Shown: in pieces, positions 58,937-64,000 of the stretch
Position numbering within the stretch: position 1 is the stretch's first letter
How the letters are laid out: each line of letters opens with the position of its first letter
Origin: Endothia cerciana
Taxonomy: Eukaryota; Ascomycota; Sordariomycetes; Diaporthales; Cryphonectriaceae
NCBI GenBank assembly: GCA_026119935.1
Contig: JALRMH010000009.1
Span: 620,001 to 684,000 of the forward strand
Direction of reading: 5' to 3'
Length of the DNA: 64,000 nt
Position numbers and translations under genes: made by a program
The notes under the pieces: generated by a model
Seen by the model: the letters and a program-made list of their open reading frames with translations, nothing else
Told to the model about the DNA's origin: nothing
The model's database searches: none

Positions 58937-59788
58937 ATGGCAGCGGTGCTGTCGCTTGCCAGACACGCAGAGAAAATGCCAAAGCTTACGGTCAAACTCG
59001 AGGCCGATGACCTCCAGAACCTCGGGGTCACGCCCTGGTTCTCCTACACCGTCTCCCTGCCAGAGCGCCCGCTGCCCAAGCTCGATGAGCGGCCACATCT
59101 CAGGACCGAGCGCCTCCTGGTGCGGCCCATACTTCCGGATGACCTGGGCGCATTTTACGAGCTTCGAAGATGTGCTGAAACGCAAGAGCACTCGAAAATC
59201 CGGGGTCGGCCAGACCGGAGCAAGGAAGAGACCCAGCAGGCTATAGAGGCGCTAGTATCACGCGCAGACACCCACTGGTACTTTGGCGCCTTTCTCCTCT
59301 CGACTGGAGAGATGATTGGTGAAGGCGGCCTGCCAGACTGCACCATAATGTCGACGTCTAATTCTGGGTGGCCAGAAGCTGAGTTTCTGATCAAGCCTCA
59401 GTATTGGCGGCAGGGCTATGGGAGGGAGATGTTCAAGGTTATCATCGACTCATGTTAGTCGCCCTTCCTACCTCTCATGCGATGCTTTCTGAGAGACTCC
59501 GCGATAGGACACTGACATATAGCAGGGTGGGCCCTTCGGAGAGAGAAGAGACGCCTCCAGATCATCCCGGCTTTGGTCCCCGGAGTAGAGGCGGGTGCCC
59601 GGGTGCCCGAATGCCTCGTCTTTCAATGGGAGGAGCGAAACACCAGGGCCCGCCAATTTTTCGCCAGTATGCTCGCGCAGAGCGAGGCTGCTGCTGAGGG
59701 AAGTTTTGAGAGCTGTGATATAAGAGAGGGCAGGACAGGGACAATTGTGAGGTGGGCTGGCACGCTGGTTGTCAACCCGGACGCCTAG
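58937..59788 (+). CDS. GNAT-family N-acetyltransferase
   Basis: Two exons (58937-59453, 59526-59788) around a 72-nt intron encode 259 residues; a start at 58976 (MPKLTVKLEAD) would give 246 and may be the real one. The fold is of the RimJ/RimL type: LRTERLLVRPILPDDLGAFYELR near residue 55, then AEFLIKPQYWRQGYGREMF with the acetyl-CoA-binding (Q/R)xxGxG/A motif. The splice joins IIDS to WWALRREKRRL, the usual next element. It would transfer acetyl from acetyl-CoA to an amine of a protein or small molecule. The nearest gene is the terpene synthase, 1.3 kb away and divergently oriented. Confidence 0.88.
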
Positions 59789-62700
59789 GCTTCCGGAGCT
59801 GAGGATCCTGGTGGCGAATAGCCTTGGTAAAATTATGTTGGGTCAGAGTTAAAACACTCCAGGAAGATGTGTATATCAGACCCAAGGCTGACCTCTATAA
59901 CAGTTTGTAGACCACATGTTTATTTCCGGTCAGCTGGGGCTGGGCACCCCTTCGGAGCTGCAACACAATTGCAACTACTTCTCTGTATGAATATAGGATT
60001 TTTTTTATAGGATTTTTTTAATTTTTAATTTCTTACACTCATCATCACCTTTTATTTGTCTATTTGGTAAGTCAGCGCATGGCTTGGATTCTAGTGATTT
60101 GTTGTCATTCCCAGCTTTAGTTCTATGCAACTCCCTAAGGTCCGGCAAGACTTTGATCAGAACGCATACAAGATACTTGGTATGCACAACATATTACAAT
60201 TCACTGCACTTATTTTAAATGTGAGTCTATCTTTTTTTTTCTCTACCGGAATTCTTATCATGAATTGCTCCTTGGATCCCATCAACATCAACCCTCTTCA
60301 CCCAGGCGGAAAGGGTTGTCCCGTGGAGTCCCAAGCCACATCAGATACTCTCAGCCCCAGCCAAAGTTCTTAATCCCCAGGTCCCTGCAGGCACCCAGAC
60401 GGATGGTGATCTCTGGAAAGGCAATGAGAGGCATTGCTACATTGTTACCATCAATAAAGTCCTCGTACACATCTGCCTAGTGGGTTCCAGAGGACAGAGG
60501 GAGGCGTGAGCCCGGCCCGTTCCGGGGCTGGCCAATCAGACACAAGACTAGCTGCTTTGACGAACGACACGGGATTCGTTGTGGCTAACGATATGGCTTC
60601 GGATGGGCCGCTAAAGGATGTCGAATAGAAGAGTCGTGGTGCCTTGAGCCCCGGGCCGGATCTGGTTCGGGCGACACAGTACGATCACCCGATGCTTGAG
60701 CCTTCTAGTACGAGCAGACAGACGGGATAATTCTCGGGATGGGGGTTTCCTGTACCCGAAATGTACGGTATAGTCATGGCAGCCCATGAGGTTGAGCTTG
60801 CTGGGAAGCTTGCCACTTGGGAAGTACGGGCCAACAATGATGCTGTGGATGGGTTCACGGCCCTAATGGACGGAGAAGGTCTAAGGAAAGGCCCGATCAG
60901 GCTGTCTATGGACAGCTGCGATCGAGAGTGCTCCCGAATGACCTGGGTAGGAGGCAGCTGCGCAGTCCACCGGCTGCTCCCGCCCAGCGCTGGCCTCGCC
61001 TCGGCCCCCGCGTCCGCCGCCAAACCAAGACCTGACTGCCCAGTGCAGTATCGGAGCCGCGCAACCCGACCCTGAGAATAGTTCTTTACATGTCGTCGAT
61101 GCGCGGGGGACATTCCGCGGAGGTGTTGTGATGGCACCTCCCATCACGCCGTGCCTGACCCTGACATGAGTGGACCACCGCCTGCAACCCACACACACCC
61201 ACCTGCCGCTATACGGCGTTGACGGGGCGTTAACCAGCGGTTTCGGCCAAACGACCTCTCTCTCTCCCTGCTCATAGGCTCAGAGGCACGTGGGTGAAGG
61301 GAAGGTGTCCGCCCTGCGCACAATGCAGTGAGCCAGCCCAGCCCAGCCAGACCAGCCACGCGAGCGAGTCAGCCTAAACCGGCGTGGACGGGCGCGAGGA
61401 GGGTTGCGTCGCAGGCCTCTCAATCCCCACCACCAACCAACCAACCAACCAACCAACCAACCAACCTCACCATCTCGACGACCGCAAGGCTGGCGTCAGA
61501 GGGAGGGGGGCAGGGACTGGCACTGTGAAGAAAAGAGCGGTGAAGGTTTCAGAAGAGGGCAAAGGGAAATCGTGACGGGTCACAATCAGGTAAGATGTGG
61601 TCGCGCGGGTGACCGGCGAGCGCCAACCTCGAGGCTGGCACGGCTGGCCAACGACGTCTCGGGAACAGTCCGGGCCGTGAGCCGGCCTGGATTCGAGGTG
61701 GGGCCGAGGTCGCCAGGTCAATCAAGGGGGACCGGATAGCGCGAATGCAGCCAACCAGGCGTGGGACGGCCGTGGTTTAGGTGAGTCCGGGAATCGCAAC
61801 CTGGACTGGTCCAAAAGCGGTAGCCGAGCCCTCGGTACCGTACTATGGTAGTACGTGAACCGCTCTGCATGCAGGCAACCTGCAGGTGCAAGTGTGAAGG
61901 ACAAAAATAACGACCTATGCCACTTGGGCTTTGGTACGTCTGGTTAGTGATGGGCTAGCAGTGGGCGCATGTATAGCCCTCCTGAGTGGCGGAAGGGCCA
62001 CACATGGACGTCTGCTAGCGGCGCGAGGGCAGGATGTCGACGATCGAGTTCGGCTCGGCTCCAGGCTGCCGGGGCGAAGATAGCGCTCATGTCTGGGGTC
62101 AGCCAGCTTATCAGATCGGATGTAGCTCCTCTCCTTCCCGGCGACTGGATCATCGGGGTGGGAGGCATGGGCATATGTAGGGGGCATTGTCTTAGATCGA
62201 TGAGATCGTGTCCCGGCATGGTTGGGTTTCGGGATGAAGCATAAATGTCTCGTAGGCGTCAGGTCTCACGGCGGAAAACAGCTGTGAACCAAGTTACTGG
62301 AGAGGATGCTGGGCCACCGCCGGACAACTGGATACCTCCACTGCTGATATTCTGGCGTTCCATAATGACTGACTGCCGTGCAATGGGCCGTGCCAGGGGA
62401 TGTTGGGGGCATCCGAAGCCGGTCAGGTTGTCCAAAGTCAACGTCGCCGTGGCTGCCATCGGCGCATCTTGGCAAGGGAGGCGTGAGCGCATGTGCCGGC
62501 AAATGCATAATCACTGGACCGCTGCTCTGTTTCGAGTAGATTCAGTGTGCCGCTCTATACTGGCGGTGGTGCAGTCGGACTAGTAGTCAAGACTCGGAAT
62601 ATACCGTACCAGGTCCCGAAGGCGGACGATATGTTGAGTGACACTGCTTGGTGATGGGTCTGGCAGCTGCATACCATTGCGGGTGGCGTGCTCAGCCGGG

Positions 62701-64000
62701 TGGTCGCTTCAACATTAGTACCCGAACTGGCTGGCTGACAGGGTCTCATGTGATGCGTCACTGTCGAGACCACCGCCAGTGGAGGGAGTACTCGATAAGG
62801 GGCACGGGATGGTGGCTGGTGGCGTCCATTAGCCTTTTCGAGGGCAAATTCAACTAGTCAATGGCAAGCAGCAGCAGCAGCAACCTCTGCTCGGGTCTTG
62901 AAAGGCTGCCTGATCTCCTTGGGTAGATGCTTCTCCGACTGGACGAGACCTGAAATTTTGAAAGAGGCGTCGCCAGCAGTCCGACGGCACATTTCTGCGC
63001 AGGACCATCCCAGTGGTCGCTCAGATTCAGTCTGCCTCGGCGCTTGATGAGTGTCTACTCAGGTGATGACCATGCTTAGATGTCTACTAGACTCGACTGG
63101 ACAACCACATTGGGTCCTTGCAGAGTCGTCGATACCACAGTAGCGGCCTGTCTGGTTCATATAGAGGCTGGCCTTAGTTGCGATGCTACCATTGATTCCG
63201 CAGCCGTCGACTTTCAGGCGAGGGATGAAGAAAGTCATCAACAACCGAGATGAGCTTAAAGAAATGAGGGGCAACCAGGTGACGAGTATGATAATGCACC
63301 TTCAAATCCCGAGCACGTTCGGATCGAGCATGACTGGGGGGCCCCCTCCTCTTGCCTCCAGCGGATCACGATGACCTCAACCGGACCAAGATACTATGGT
63401 TGACCGCTATGGGTGAACTTGAAGTCCTAGGTTATAAGCCCTCTCTCGTCTCCTCGCCAGCGGTCTTGTTGCGACAGGATCATCCTGGATTGAAGCCAGA
63501 TATCTCCAATCAAGGCAGAGATAGCTCTGGGCGGGGTCGCCGGCATCTGGTGCATCCCGTCGGAACTCGACCGTTTAGTAAGGCACAGAGGCTGGTTAGT
63601 GAGTTGTGCCTGGAAACATGCCGGCGCCGTGCTAAACCAGTCATGATATGCAGTAAGGAGACAGGGCCAAGTTGTCGGGACGGGACCTTAGAGTTTCGGC
63701 CAAATAGGCCAAGACTTGGGAAGAAGGAAAGACATATGGACGCGACCTGTGCACTTGCGGTAGGGAGGTGGACTGGCCTGACCGAGCTGGCGTGGCAAGA
63801 CTTGGCTGCCCAGCTTCATACCATGGGAGAGTTCAGCAGGAAATGTCGGTATCCTCAGGTGTCTCTGCCGGCTGTCAAGCTCAGTGCGCAAACCCGGCAA
63901 CCTGTTATGGCTCAGTGAACACTCGTCCGGCTGCTCCATGCGGTGCTGTCGTTGGCGTTATGCTCAGGGCGGAGCGGCCAGTGATCACAGGCCGTGAATC
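59789..64000. other. 4.2-kb stretch with no supported gene
   Basis: Contains T-rich sequence at 59998-60030, a (CCAA)n repeat at 61432-61466 and many short frames without motifs. The longest, near 63352-63918, has no domain or splice signals and reads like noncoding sequence. The window edge may cut a neighbouring gene's flank. Confidence 0.5.
61432..61466. repeat. (CCAA)n short tandem repeat
   Basis: About eight consecutive CCAA units. Confidence 0.95.

Noticed and set aside
63352..63918. 188-codon open frame near the window end
   Set aside because: No recognisable domain, no hydrophobic core pattern, and composition like neighbouring noncoding DNA.

Overview
The window is nuclear DNA from a filamentous ascomycete (Pezizomycotina, most likely a Sordariomycete-type plant-biomass degrader). 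The evidence is short (48-113 nt) phase-consistent introns in most genes, T-rich or CTNA-type 3' intron ends, fungal families (GH7 and GH5 cellulases, an AA9 relic, an OPT transporter, a Zn2Cys6 regulator, a fungal class I terpene synthase) and gene density of roughly one gene per 3 kb. All identifications rest on reading translations and motifs by eye; no database search was run. Exon limits were placed by checking splice sites and codon phase by hand.

0-12 kb: a small secreted cysteine protein with a Lys/Glu tail (1159-1631), two weak small genes, a broken AA9 LPMO relic (5520-5808), a CBM-less GH5 endoglucanase (7314-8694), and a long disordered-protein gene (minus, 9265-11267) interrupted by a 220-bp assembly artefact (poly-G, 7 Ns, a low-quality duplicate, poly-C). 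Excising the artefact restores the reading frame exactly.

12-24 kb: a CAO-1-type carotenoid/stilbene oxygenase (minus) diverging from a SnoaL-like NTF2-fold protein (plus), a secreted purple acid phosphatase with a GC-AG intron, a Ser/Thr-rich disordered protein, and a pseudogene with four in-frame stops.

24-40 kb: two related small secreted proteins sharing a C...CCR...C pattern, a GC-rich 2EXR protein, a VWA-domain protein, a gene-poor stretch with microsatellites, a GH7 cellobiohydrolase with six introns whose mature catalytic residues fall at E212/D214/E217, and an OPT oligopeptide transporter.

41-49 kb: four paralogous BTB/POZ genes in mixed orientation. They have conserved intron phases and identical internal exon lengths; three carry a C-terminal CxxC-type putative zinc module, one lacks it, and two use a GC donor where paralogues use GT. 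This lineage-expanded family is the strongest candidate for an undescribed protein family here.

50-64 kb: a Zn2Cys6 regulator, a gene-poor A/T-rich stretch with decayed reading frames, an unresolved gene, a class I terpene synthase whose NSE/DTE metal motif appears only after removal of a hidden in-frame intron, a GNAT acetyltransferase, and about 4 kb with no supported gene. Regulator, terpene synthase and acetyltransferase could form a minimal terpenoid locus, but no P450 or transporter adjoins them.
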